Assembly (NCBI GenBank): GCA_021155045.1
Contig: JAJNQB010000020.1
Location: 1-64,000, forward strand
Reading direction: 5' to 3'
Source: Arcticibacter sp.
GTDB lineage: Bacteria; Bacteroidota; Bacteroidia; 2-12-FULL-35-15
DNA: 64,000 nt
Below the pieces are notes generated by a model. The model saw only the letters and a program-made list of their open reading frames with translations. It did no database searches and was not told the origin of the DNA. This document shows positions 27,412-36,690 of the stretch, in pieces; the first letter of the stretch is position 1; each line of letters begins with the position of its first letter. The position numbers and the translations under genes are program-made.

Positions 27412-29709
27412 ATGCAAATCAACAAAGGTTCTATATCTATTTTTATAGTTTGCTTGTTATTGCTATGCTCATCTCTTAAAGCTCAAAAAGTTGGTTTGGT
27501 ATTAAGTGGAGGAGGAGCCAGTGGTGCAGCACATATAGGCGTTTTAAAAGCATTAGAAGAAAATCACATCCCGATTGATTATATTACAGGAACATCAATG
27601 GGCGCTTTGGTTGGCTCATTGTATGCAATGGGATATTCGCCTGAGCAAATTGAAAAGCTTGTAAAAAGTGAAAGCTTTCAAAATTGGTCGCAAGGAATTG
27701 TAGATAATAAATATGCTTATTATTTTAAAAGAGATGACAGCAATGCATCATGGATAACATTAAAATTATCATTGGATTCAGCCTTTGTATCAACATTGCC
27801 AACCAATGTAATTTCTCCAATTGCTATGGATTGGGGTTCAATGGAAATAGCAGCACCAGCAATAGCAGCAGCAAAGTATAATTTTGATAGTTTATTTATT
27901 CCTTTTAGGTGTGTTGCTTCGGATATAGAAATAAAAAAATCTGTGATTTTTAGTAAGGGCGATTTAGCACAAGCAGTTCGAGCATCTATGTCTTACCCAT
28001 TTTATATAAAGCCTATTTATGTTGATGGAAAACTTTTATTTGATGGAGGATTGTATAATAATTTTCCTTCAGATATTATGTTTGATGATTTTTTTCCAGA
28101 TTTTATGATTGGCAGCAATGTAGCTGGAAACAACCCTCCTCCAGATGCCGATAATATTTTATCACAAATAAAATCGATGTTGCAAAGCAAGTCCAATTAT
28201 GATATTTTATGTGAAGCAGGTGTAATTATAGAACCAAAAATAGATGTTGGTTTATTTGATTTTTCAACTGTTCAAAATGTAATTGATAGTGGTTATGTTG
28301 CAGCTCAACGAAATATGGATTTTATTAAACAGCATATTTTAAGAAGAGTGGAACCTTTAGAATTAGCGACTAAACGTAAATTCTTTAGAGACAAACAACA
28401 TAAAATAATGTTTGATAATATTTACATAGATGGCTTAAACAAGAAACAAACAGCTTATGCACTTAAAATCCTTAGGCATAAAAATAAAGTTGTAGAATTA
28501 GAAGATATAAAAAAAGGTTACTTCCGACTTTCTTCTGACAATAAAATTAAATACATCTACCCCCAAGCAAAATACAACGAACAAACAGGGTATTACGATT
28601 TGTTTTTACGCATTAAGAAAGAAAAAAATGTTGTAACTGATTTTGGCGGAAATTTCTCTAATCGCCCAATTAGTATGGGTTATATCGGGCTTCAATACAA
28701 TTATTTATCGCGTTTTGCAACAAATATGAATGCAAATGTTTACTTCGGAAAACTATATACCTCTGTACAATTGAGAACAAGATTTGATTTTCCTTTTAAA
28801 ACACCCATTTTTATTGAGCCTGGTTTTACATGGAACAAATGGGATTATTTTAAAAGTTCAAATGCTTTTTTCGAAGATGTTAAACCTGCTTATTTGATTC
28901 AAAGTGAAGAGTATGGACAATTGAATTTGGGTTTTCCTACGTCTAAAGAAGCGAGAGTTGTGGCTGGTGGTGTTGTAGGAAGAACAACTGATAAATATTA
29001 TCAAACTAATTTTTTTACTCAAAAAGACACAGCTGATAGAACCGATTTTGATGTAGCATCCGCACAGTTGTATTATGAAATAAATTCATTGAATAGAAAA
29101 CAGTACGCAAATCAAGGCGAATATTTAAAGATAAAAATTCAGTATGTAAATGGGCTAGAAACAAATACACCCGGTTCTACAACTATAGTTGATACATTGC
29201 CCGAATACAAAAAATATCATGAATGGGCTGTTTTAAAAATGACTGCTGAAAGATATTTTAATAGAAGAGGAACATTTAAGATTGGATTGTTTGGAGAAGG
29301 AGTTTACTCAACTCAAACCTTGTTTAATAATTATACCTCAAGTGTTCTTGCGGCTCCTTCCTTTCAGCCAACACCAGACAGTAAAACAATATTTAAAGAA
29401 AATTACAGAGCCCACCAATACCTAGCTGGAGGAATAAAATTTGTAGTTAATATTCGAAAAACTGTTGAATTACGTGCCGAAGGTTATATTTTTCAACCCG
29501 TTCAAATGATGATTAAAAAAGAAGACAATAAAGTGGAGTATAGCCAGCCGTTCGCTTTTCAACACTACATTGCAACAGGTGCTGTTGTTTGGCATACACC
29601 TGTTGGACCAATGAGTTTAAGTGTTAATTATTATGATCAAGTGAAAGACCCGTTCTCTGTTTTATTCCACTTTGGATATATTATATTTAATAAAAGAACT
29701 TTAGAATAA
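27412..29709 (+). CDS. Patatin-like phospholipase fused to an Omp85 beta-barrel
   Basis: A 765-residue protein: signal peptide (ISIFIVCLLLLCSSLKAQ), then a patatin domain with the oxyanion glycines GGGASG (33-38), the GTSMG serine elbow (catalytic S62) and the DGG aspartate at about 211. Residues about 330-400 fit one POTRA domain, and the last 370 residues form a barrel ending ...FGYIIFNKRTLE. This PlpD-like architecture places a lipase with its own outer-membrane pore. It ends in a shared bidirectional terminator. Confidence 0.93.
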   Translation: MQINKGSISIFIVCLLLLCSSLKAQKVGLVLSGGGASGAAHIGVLKALEENHIPIDYITGTSMGALVGSLYAMGYSPEQIEKLVKSESFQNWSQGIVDNKYAYYFKRDDSNASWITLKLSLDSAFVSTLPTNVISPIAMDWGSMEIAAPAIAAAKYNFDSLFIPFRCVASDIEIKKSVIFSKGDLAQAVRASMSYPFYIKPIYVDGKLLFDGGLYNNFPSDIMFDDFFPDFMIGSNVAGNNPPPDADNILSQIKSMLQSKSNYDILCEAGVIIEPKIDVGLFDFSTVQNVIDSGYVAAQRNMDFIKQHILRRVEPLELATKRKFFRDKQHKIMFDNIYIDGLNKKQTAYALKILRHKNKVVELEDIKKGYFRLSSDNKIKYIYPQAKYNEQTGYYDLFLRIKKEKNVVTDFGGNFSNRPISMGYIGLQYNYLSRFATNMNANVYFGKLYTSVQLRTRFDFPFKTPIFIEPGFTWNKWDYFKSSNAFFEDVKPAYLIQSEEYGQLNLGFPTSKEARVVAGGVVGRTTDKYYQTNFFTQKDTADRTDFDVASAQLYYEINSLNRKQYANQGEYLKIKIQYVNGLETNTPGSTTIVDTLPEYKKYHEWAVLKMTAERYFNRRGTFKIGLFGEGVYSTQTLFNNYTSSVLAAPSFQPTPDSKTIFKENYRAHQYLAGGIKFVVNIRKTVELRAEGYIFQPVQMMIKKEDNKVEYSQPFAFQHYIATGAVVWHTPVGPMSLSVNYYDQVKDPFSVLFHFGYIIFNKRTLE

Positions 29710-29710
29710 A

Positions 29711-29745
29711 AAAAATCCTGAGTAATTGCTCAGGATTTTTTTTAT
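29711..29745. terminator. Bidirectional terminator
   Basis: Stem AATCCTGAG/CTCAGGATT with an ATTG-type loop, A-rich before and eight T after, between convergent genes at 29709 and 29750. It works on both strands. Confidence 0.85.
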
Positions 29746-29749
29746 CGCC

Positions 29750-30631
29750 CTATTTTTTTATTCGTTTTTTTATAAATTTTACGAGTACGATTGTTCCTAT
29801 ACATAGTATTATCCATAATGGCCATGCATACATTAAGCCAACGATAAACGTTAAAAATCCATTCCAACCATTACCAAATGCATTGCCCATTCTTCCCCAA
29901 AAACCAGCCTTTTCTCCTGGTATATACTCAAAATCTTGATGAATGTACAGATTGATAGTGCTATAATCAACTTGATCGGATAAATATTTTAACTCCCCTT
30001 CCTTCGCTTCAATTTCTTCTCGTATTTCACCTAGTTTTTCTTCTATTTCTAGCATATCAGAAACTTTTTGAGCTTTGCTTAATAAACTAATATATCTTGC
30101 TTCAATTGCTTTTTTTGAATTTAACCGCGCTTGTATATCTACAAATTGAGCCGTTACATCTTCCACATAAATATTTTTTGAATTTACATCTGTTGCCGTT
30201 TTTAAAAGGTTATTGATTAATATTTCAAAATCTTTATTTACAACACGTATAACCATTTCGTTGGTTATGCTATACGTACTTTTTTGTTCATTGTCGTTGG
30301 ATATATAACCATTTCCAGCTTTTACAATTTTTTCAATATCTGCTCTGGCTTTAGCGTAATCATCAACAGTAAAATTTAAGTTTGCCGTTTTTTTTATTTT
30401 TTCTGGAGTTTTGATTTTTAATGATTCATTGTTACTCTTTTTAGTGTATGACAAAGTATTTCCTGCTTCAGACTCATCACCGGGGGTAGTAGGTGTAGTA
30501 AATTTTACAGCTTCTAATATTGGTGGAGGGCTTTCTTCATAAGCATTTTGATTTTGATCCTGTTTAGCTTCTTTGCTATTACAAGATGCTAGCATTAATA
30601 ATGCAATAAGTGTTAAATTAATTGTTTTCAT
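29750..30631 (-). CDS. DUF4349 lipoprotein
   Basis: A 293-residue protein. A lipoprotein signal (ALLMLASCNSKEAK) is followed by a low-complexity linker. The DUF4349 domain spans about residues 80-250: KKTANLNFTVDDYAKARADI, GNGYISNDNEQ, VTAQFVDIQARLNSKKAIEA, a coiled coil, then STINLYIHQ. A transmembrane helix lies near residues 262-285 (FLTFIVGLMYAWPLWIILCI), followed by KKRIKK. Function unknown; the family is envelope-associated. Divergent from the thioesterase gene. Confidence 0.9.
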   Translation of the reverse strand: MKTINLTLIALLMLASCNSKEAKQDQNQNAYEESPPPILEAVKFTTPTTPGDESEAGNTLSYTKKSNNESLKIKTPEKIKKTANLNFTVDDYAKARADIEKIVKAGNGYISNDNEQKSTYSITNEMVIRVVNKDFEILINNLLKTATDVNSKNIYVEDVTAQFVDIQARLNSKKAIEARYISLLSKAQKVSDMLEIEEKLGEIREEIEAKEGELKYLSDQVDYSTINLYIHQDFEYIPGEKAGFWGRMGNAFGNGWNGFLTFIVGLMYAWPLWIILCIGTIVLVKFIKKRIKK

Positions 30632-30754
30632 GTAATTTTTAGATTTTTTTAGTGAAACGAATAAGCATTAATATTAGTATGTCTTTTAAAAGATGTATTA
30701 GATTTATAAATTCCATAACAAAAAAGTTTTTACTTTTATTAAAAAAAATAGATT

Positions 30755-31183
30755 ATGGCAATTTGGTTTAAATCATATAAGGTTGAAGATATTTTGTGGA
30801 TGCTGCAAGATAATATGAGTGAAACGATAGGTATAGAAATAACAGAGTTGACAGACCATTCTTTAAAAGGAAAAATGCCAGTAGATAAAAGAACTGTTCA
30901 GCCAATGAAATTATTGCATGGAGGAGCTTCAGTTGCTCTTGCAGAAACATTAGGTAGCATAGCATCTAACTTAATTGTAGATAACAGCAAATATACATGT
31001 GTAGGAATGGATATTAATGCTAATCATTTAAGACCTGCTAGCAACGGTTTTGTTTTTGGAGAAGCAAAACCTATCCATATTGGAAAAAAAACTCATGTAT
31101 GGAGTATCGAAATTGTGGATGAAAAAGGACGGATGGTTTGTATTAGCAGATTAACAATGGCTGTTATTGAAATAGCTAAATAG
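30755..31183 (+). CDS. Hotdog-fold thioesterase (PaaI/MenI-like)
   Basis: A 142-residue protein of the usual length. The active-site region LLHGGASVALAETLGSIASN (about 53-72) holds the catalytic glutamate after HGG. GMDINANHLRPAS follows near 90. It hydrolyses an acyl- or aryl-CoA thioester; DHNA-CoA hydrolysis in menaquinone synthesis is plausible because the family overlaps MenI, and a menaquinone methyltransferase is encoded at 58.4 kb, but substrates vary. It is followed after 7 bp by the PBP4 gene. Confidence 0.88.
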   Translation: MAIWFKSYKVEDILWMLQDNMSETIGIEITELTDHSLKGKMPVDKRTVQPMKLLHGGASVALAETLGSIASNLIVDNSKYTCVGMDINANHLRPASNGFVFGEAKPIHIGKKTHVWSIEIVDEKGRMVCISRLTMAVIEIAK

Positions 31184-31190
31184 TTGAACA

Positions 31191-32675
31191 ATGAAAAGAA
31201 TAAGTAGAAATAAATGTTATTTGTTAATTTCTTTATTCTGCTTTTCGTTTTTAGCCGTTTTTTCTCAAAACAATTTTAAACTAAATTCAGAGGTAGAAAA
31301 ATTGAAAAAGGATGCTTCTTTGAGCCATGCACAATGGAGCGTGTGTGTAATGAACATAAAAAAAGATTCAACACTATTTGAGTACAATAGTAATACAAGC
31401 CTTATTCCTGCAAGTACCTTAAAAGTATTAACTACAGGAGCAGCATTAAATATATTAGGTAGTGATTTTAGGTTTGAAACCAAAATTGAATATGATGGCA
31501 TATTCGATTCTGTTTCTGGAATTTTGCATGGTAACTTGTACATAACGGGCGGTGGCGACCCAACATTAGAATCAGAATATTTTAAAGACAAAAAAGATTC
31601 TGTATCTGCAGTTGAAAAATGGGCAACTATTATAAAAGAAAAAGGAATTAAAAAAATTGAAGGAGCGATAGTTGCCGATGCAAGTATTTTTGATGAAAAT
31701 ACTACTCCAAGCCAATGGATATGGGCTGATATGGGAAATTATTATGGAGCAGGAGCAAGTGGTTTAACATACCGAGACAATAAGATTACACTCTATTTTA
31801 AATCAGGAGTTGAAAATAGTTTAACAGAAATAAAAAAAGTAGTTCCTCAAATTTCAGACTTAAAAATTATAAATAATGTAAAAGCTGGAGGTAAAAAAGA
31901 CAATGCTTTTGTTTACGCCTCACCCTATTCTTATCGTTATTTGGTTGAAGGTTCGGTGCCTACAAATCAATCTAATTACGAAGTGGATGCACTAATGCCA
32001 GACCCTGCATTATTTTGCGCACAGCAGTTTTATGAAGCTGTTTTAAAAAAACAAATTTCTGTTTCAAAAAAATTTACAACGTATAGAATATTATCAGAAA
32101 CACAGTCCATAAAAAAAACAGAACGAAAAACGATTTACTCTCACTATTCTCCAACTCTTGATAAAATTGTTTATTACACAAACCTTAAAAGCAATAATTT
32201 GTATGCAGAACATTTGTTGAAATATGTTTGTTATAAAAAAACAGGTTATGGAAATGAGCATGATGCTACTGAAATAATTACGAATTATTGGAAAAACAGA
32301 GGAGTTGATGTGGCTGGTTTTTTCATGAACGATGGATGTGGTTTGGCTCGATCGAATGTTATTACAACAAAAACTCAAACTCAAGTTTTAAAAATTTTAT
32401 ATAAAGATAAAGTGTTTTCAAATTTTTATAATTCATTACCCATTGCTGGTAAATCAGGTTCGCTGGGCGGATTGTGTGATGGCACTTTTGCCGAAAATAA
32501 TTTAAGAGCAAAAAGCGGATATATAACAAGAGCAAGAGGATATTGCGGTTATGTGAAAAATAAAAAAGGAGAAATGCTATGCTTTTCAGTATTAGCTAAT
32601 AATTACGATTGTTCAGCAAGTGAAATGAAAAATAAATTAGAAAAAATACTTGTTGCAATTGCCGAAATGGAGTAA
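31191..32675 (+). CDS. dacB: D-alanyl-D-alanine carboxypeptidase/endopeptidase, PBP4-like
   Basis: A 494-residue periplasmic S13 peptidase. Signal peptide at 8-25. The three penicillin-binding motifs are visible: SxxK in IPASTLKVL (S75-T-L-K78), SxN in LKSNNLYAEHLLK near residue 335, and KSG in IAGKSGSLGG near 420. The family-specific large insert lies between the first two. It trims or cuts cross-links in peptidoglycan. It is the last core gene before the cassette array, whose final element starts 63 bp after its stop. Confidence 0.94.
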   Translation: MKRISRNKCYLLISLFCFSFLAVFSQNNFKLNSEVEKLKKDASLSHAQWSVCVMNIKKDSTLFEYNSNTSLIPASTLKVLTTGAALNILGSDFRFETKIEYDGIFDSVSGILHGNLYITGGGDPTLESEYFKDKKDSVSAVEKWATIIKEKGIKKIEGAIVADASIFDENTTPSQWIWADMGNYYGAGASGLTYRDNKITLYFKSGVENSLTEIKKVVPQISDLKIINNVKAGGKKDNAFVYASPYSYRYLVEGSVPTNQSNYEVDALMPDPALFCAQQFYEAVLKKQISVSKKFTTYRILSETQSIKKTERKTIYSHYSPTLDKIVYYTNLKSNNLYAEHLLKYVCYKKTGYGNEHDATEIITNYWKNRGVDVAGFFMNDGCGLARSNVITTKTQTQVLKILYKDKVFSNFYNSLPIAGKSGSLGGLCDGTFAENNLRAKSGYITRARGYCGYVKNKKGEMLCFSVLANNYDCSASEMKNKLEKILVAIAEME

Positions 32676-32738
32676 TAAACAAAAACAATATCAATAATTA
32701 TTTAACCGAACTTTGTCATACCGTGTACGATTTATAGG

Positions 32739-32865
32739 GGGCTAGAACATGCGTTGGTGGGCTTTTGAAACCGTAAACTGTCTGCCAGCACCAACGTTTA
32801 TTAATTGGTCAAATGTGTTTCTATTCGCACTGTCCGCCCACTAACGCAAAATCCGTGTTATAGCC
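32739..32865 (-). repeat. attC-like element 1 (distal, degenerate)
   Basis: 127 bp. Edges GGCTAGAAC on the left and GTTATAGCC on the right. Inner arms GCGTTGGTGGGC and GCCCACTAACGC pair. It keeps the internal AAACTGTC word of the family plus a second CACTGTCCGCC. The left edge has lost the TAAC consensus (AGAAC), as expected of the array's last copy. It follows the truncated T9SS gene on the minus strand. Confidence 0.75.
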
Positions 32866-32872
32866 AGCGCTT

Positions 32873-33529
32873 TTATTCTATTATTAATTTTCCTGTCGCT
32901 TGTAATTCGTTGTCTGAAATTAGTTGAAAAAAGTACAAACCACTGCGTAAATTATTTCTTTCGATTTCAATTTTGTCTGATGAAATATTTGCATTTGTTC
33001 TCAAAAGGCGTCCCTCACTGTCAAATAATACCAAAGTAAAATTTATATTATTTGGATTTTCAAATCTTAATGTCGCAAACTGGTCGAAGGGATTTGGAAA
33101 AACAGTAAAAGTGGAATTAATTTGTATGTCGCTTAATCCAACAGTTCCATTGTTGTCAGTTTTAATAAATAAAAGTTCGTTCGTGATACCGCTAAACCAA
33201 CCACCAGAAATCGCAAAACCGCCATCTAAAGTTTGAAGAATGGATCGCCTATCAGAACTTGTATATGCGGTATTAGTCGGTTCAATTTTGAACTCTTTTT
33301 CCCATTGAACAATTCCAGATGCGTCAATTTTTACTAGGTACAGATCAAAACCTCCATTTGTACTTGCGGTTTTTATTAAACCAGTAACGGCATATCCTCC
33401 ATCACTTGTTTGTATTATGTCATTGCCCCAAGAATATCTGCCGACCTGTCCATATGTTTTTGTCCACAATGTGTCACCAATGGAATTCGTTTTAATAACA
33501 TACATATTCTCAATCGGGCTTTTTAGCAC
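32873..33529 (-). pseudogene. T9SS C-terminal fragment (N-terminally truncated)
   Basis: The 218-codon frame lacks a signal peptide and starts in the middle of a repeat of the type WGNDIIQTSDGGYAVTGLIK, seen again as RSILQTLDGGFAISGGWF. The last 80 residues are a type A T9SS sorting domain (FTVFPNPFDQFATLRF, LRSGLYFFQL, GKLIIE). A full protein would be exported by type IX secretion and anchored on the surface. The apparent ATG lies in the residue of element 2, so the 5' end was most likely lost by a deletion joining the gene to that element. Confidence 0.8.
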
Positions 33530-33620
33530 AAACGTTCAGCCGGAGAACAAAACTTTTGGCTAATACAAAACTGTCTGCGAAGCATGAAACCCCGCCTATT
33601 GCAAATGTGCTGTTAGCGGT
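33527..33620 (-). repeat. attC-like element 2 (left half missing)
   Basis: About 94 bp are kept. Right edge is GTTAGCGGT. The sequence CGGAGAACAAAACTTTTGGC, then AAAACTGTCTGCG, aligns with the middle and right part of element 4 (CGGAGAACCAAACTTTGATT, AAAACTGTCTGCGG). The first 40 or so bases, which should carry the left TAAC edge, are absent; the T9SS fragment begins there instead. The kept right edge matches element 3's left edge. Confidence 0.75.
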
Positions 33621-33714
33621 TCGTTGTTATTTTTGTTTTGTTGTCCACCGTGGAATTATAGAATAGTCAATAGTTGCAGACTGTCGGATGAAACATTCTC
33701 AAGTCTATGTATGT

Positions 33715-34080
33715 TTATAAACTCATCCAAAATAGCCATATACCTAAAATAATCATAAAGATAGCGCTGAGCATTTGTTTCTTTCTAAATCTTTGGGCTT
33801 GTCTGTATATAAGTTCAGGAAATCCGATTTTCATCACCCCCTTTATTAAGGTCGACCAGCCAAGAATTGTAATTGCGATCTTCCAGTCAGTCGTCCAGAC
33901 ATTGTGTAAAATAACAGTTACTAGTCCCATGAGTAGTGAAATATAACCTGTTGATATTACAAATGATTTGTTGTCCGTCAGCTCAATGGTTTTTCCAAGT
34001 TGTCCAGTGATAATAAATAGCAACCCAAATATTATATGAAAACTTCCCCATAGTTTAGCAAAAAAAATTGATACATCCAT
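33715..34080 (-). CDS. Small four-helix membrane protein (cassette gene)
   Basis: A 121-residue protein with about four hydrophobic segments (residues 8-25, 40-59, 66-85 and 101-119) and a basic loop RQAQRFRKKQ near 93-102. Not recognised. It is the only gene in its cassette (edges GTTAGCGGT and ACCGCTAAC). It reads on the minus strand with element 2 on its 3' side, as in integron cassettes. The 95-bp 3' stretch before it shows no motif. Confidence 0.6.
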   Translation of the reverse strand: MDVSIFFAKLWGSFHIIFGLLFIITGQLGKTIELTDNKSFVISTGYISLLMGLVTVILHNVWTTDWKIAITILGWSTLIKGVMKIGFPELIYRQAQRFRKKQMLSAIFMIILGIWLFWMSL

Positions 34081-34154
34081 AAATCGTCTTATTATAATTA
34101 ATATTTTAACTTGTTGTCCATTTAGCTATTGAATTGAACGTGTGTCCCACAATG

Positions 34155-34288
34155 ACCGCTAACGGTTGGCAGCTACCCGAAGGTGGCAGTTTGGAACACT
34201 AAACTGTCTATACGCACCAATGTTTGTTGAAACTCAAATGTTCGTATTCGCACTGTCCCGCCACTTTTGGGTAGGTGCTGTTACCTGC
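34155..34288 (-). repeat. attC-like element 3
   Basis: 134 bp. Left edge ACCGCTAAC, right edge GTTACCTGC. Arms GGCAGCTACCCGAAGGTGGC and GCCACTTTTGGGTAGGTGC pair with small bulges. Internal words CACTAAACTGTC and CACTGTCCCGCC are present. Its right edge matches element 4's left edge across the 34303-36507 cassette. Confidence 0.85.
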
Positions 34289-34302
34289 TGGCGTTTTGCC
34301 CG

Positions 34303-36507
34303 TCATTTGCTTATAATAAATTTCCCATTTACTTGTTTGTCTCCATTTTGTAAAATAAAAAAATAAATACCATTAGTAAGGTCGGTAGTTTCAATACTTA
34401 TTTGTCTGCTATTTATGTTTGAATAGCTTTTTATAATTTGTCCTGTTGGGTTGAAAATGTTTAGCTCAGCATTTCTTGTATCAAACCGCATTTCAATAAT
34501 CAATTTATTTTGAGCAGGGTTGGGAAATACTAAAATATTTTCATTTTTGAAATTCATCTCTTGCATTCCTATGATCAAACCAATTGATTTATATAGACCT
34601 CCTCCATAAGTAGCTACATAAAGGTCATTGTTAATGGCTTGCAATGTATTTACCCCATAAACATGTGTACATGGCATATTCCCTGAAATATTTGTCCAAG
34701 TTGTTCCGCTGTCGGCACTTATAAATGTGCTTCCAATTAGATTTTGTGTTGTGTCTTTTTCTGCACCATTAATGCCAATAACTAATTTTCCATTATGTTC
34801 CATTATGTTTGTGATATGGCTATTACTTGGCCAAGAACCAGTAATGTTAGTAAAAGAAACGCCAATAATTTTAAATAAAACCCCATTGTATAGTGAAGCG
34901 TATATATGATTTGTCATAGGTTTTACTGTTGATACTGGAAGTCCGCTGAATAAATAAATATTCCATGTACTACCTCCATCGGTACTTTTATAAAGCCCTG
35001 AAAATGTTGCGGCATAAACGATAGTTGTATTGTTTGGATCGTACTCGAGTTTTGTTGTTATCAGACTGGATGTGTTAACAAATGTGCTCCCTCCATTCGT
35101 GCTTTTAAGAATTGCATAAGTGCTTGTTGCTATATCCAATTCACTAATTAGCACTTCTAAAGAATTTGAAGGATTGACAATCACATCTAAAATCACTTTA
35201 TTGCCTGTTCGGATATTAGAATAAGTTGAGAAGCCGTCTGTAGTTTTAAATAACCCTTGTCCAAAAACTCCTAAGAAAAATGTATTAGCGTTATTTAGGT
35301 CTTTAGTTAAAACACCACCATGACCAACTGGTCCCTTTCTTGTCCAAGTAACGCCTCCATCTGTAGTTTCAGAAATACATTCTTTGCCACTTAAACCACC
35401 AATGTTATATGTACCTAAAAGTGATGAAATAATATGATTAGGATTTGTTGCTTCTATGTACAACCCGCCAATTTCAGTTGCTCGTGGTGATTGTGTTACA
35501 GAGTTCCAGTTAACACCTGCATCCATTGATTTTAAAATTAATCCATTTGTAAAATTGCTTAAATATATTACGTTATCCCTTGAAGCTATGCCCATCGCAA
35601 GGTGATTATTTAATTCTGTATGATTCACAGCAGACCATAACCCTGTTAGAGAATTGTATTTTTTTAGTCCGCTAAACGTAGATGAAAACAATTCTATGTT
35701 TGCTGTTTTTTTGAAAATATTAATATCAAAATTAAATTCGCCTGTTAATCCAGTATTTGTAAAATTATTACCATAGTCAGTACTTAGATAAATTCCTGCA
35801 AAACCAGCAGAAATCATCACGATATTACTGTCGGTTTCAATTTCAGTTATGTCAGCCGTTAATGGAATTTGCGGATGATTAGACCATGTATTACCGAGGT
35901 CTGTAGTAATTTTTAAACCATCCCCTCTTGTTCCAACCAAAATTGCCCCACCTACTCCATTAGAGGCAATGCAAGGAGTTGTTGTTCCTTGCATACCTGT
36001 AGCCGTCCAAGTTAATCCGCCGTTAACGCTTTTAAATACCCCATTTCCTGGTCGTGGAGGAGTACCGCTTTGTTCATACCCAGTACAAATAAACAATGTG
36101 TCGTGTGTTCCGTTTGCTATTACCAAACCTGTCACCATTCTATCATATTGGGTGATAAGCCCTGAATTTATTATTTGCCAAGTTAGCCCACCGTCAGAAG
36201 ATTTTATAAGTCCATATCGGCTATAAAGGTCGCATGCATAAATTATGTTTGGATTTAATTTGTCAAAGACAACTTTCCATCCAGTAAAATTGGGAAACAT
36301 TCCAGTAATTAAATTCCAAGTTTGTCCTCCGTCTGTACTTTTCCATAAGCCTCCACTATCATCACTGCCTGAAATTATGATTTGGGAGTTTGTCGGATGG
36401 ATTGCGAATTCTTTAAAATATCCGCCATTTGGTCCTATTGGTGTCCACGTCTGGCAATGTATAATACTTGAAAATAAAATAAGTATCGAAAGTAAAAGTA
36501 TTTTCAT
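34303..36507 (-). CDS. Secreted BNR/Asp-box repeat protein with T9SS sorting domain (cassette gene)
   Basis: A 734-residue protein with a signal peptide (MKILLLSILILFSSIIHC). Many Asp-box repeats of the sialidase/HCF136-like propeller follow: LWKSTDGGQTWNLI, LIKSSDGGLTWQII, VFKSVNGGLTWTATG, LYKSTDGGSTWNIY and others. The C-terminal 80 residues are a type A T9SS domain (LVFPNPAQNKLIIEM, LTNGIYFFIL, GKFIISK). It should be exported to the cell surface. Sialidase catalytic residues are not apparent. Being a 2.2-kb single-gene cassette, it is large for an integron. Confidence 0.88.
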   Translation of the reverse strand: MKILLLSILILFSSIIHCQTWTPIGPNGGYFKEFAIHPTNSQIIISGSDDSGGLWKSTDGGQTWNLITGMFPNFTGWKVVFDKLNPNIIYACDLYSRYGLIKSSDGGLTWQIINSGLITQYDRMVTGLVIANGTHDTLFICTGYEQSGTPPRPGNGVFKSVNGGLTWTATGMQGTTTPCIASNGVGGAILVGTRGDGLKITTDLGNTWSNHPQIPLTADITEIETDSNIVMISAGFAGIYLSTDYGNNFTNTGLTGEFNFDINIFKKTANIELFSSTFSGLKKYNSLTGLWSAVNHTELNNHLAMGIASRDNVIYLSNFTNGLILKSMDAGVNWNSVTQSPRATEIGGLYIEATNPNHIISSLLGTYNIGGLSGKECISETTDGGVTWTRKGPVGHGGVLTKDLNNANTFFLGVFGQGLFKTTDGFSTYSNIRTGNKVILDVIVNPSNSLEVLISELDIATSTYAILKSTNGGSTFVNTSSLITTKLEYDPNNTTIVYAATFSGLYKSTDGGSTWNIYLFSGLPVSTVKPMTNHIYASLYNGVLFKIIGVSFTNITGSWPSNSHITNIMEHNGKLVIGINGAEKDTTQNLIGSTFISADSGTTWTNISGNMPCTHVYGVNTLQAINNDLYVATYGGGLYKSIGLIIGMQEMNFKNENILVFPNPAQNKLIIEMRFDTRNAELNIFNPTGQIIKSYSNINSRQISIETTDLTNGIYFFILQNGDKQVNGKFIISK

Positions 36508-36552
36508 GTCTTTATGATCTATAGATTTATCATTCGTTCTTTTGTCACGCTT

Positions 36553-36688
36553 GCAGGTAACGTTTTGCAGCTACAAGAAGTTGGCGATTTTCACCACAAA
36601 TGTTGATGCGGAGAACCAAACTTTGATTAACCACAAAACTGTCTGCGGAGCACTGAACCGCCAATTTCTTGTAGGTGCTGTTAGGCAC
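36553..36688 (-). repeat. attC-like element 4
   Basis: 136 bp. Left edge GCAGGTAAC, right edge GTTAGGCAC. Arms GCAGCTACAAGAAGTTGGCG and CGCCAATTTCTTGTAGGTGC pair. Contains GTTGATGCGG, TTAACCAC and AAAACTGTCTGCGG. Confidence 0.85.
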
Positions 36689-36690
36689 AG

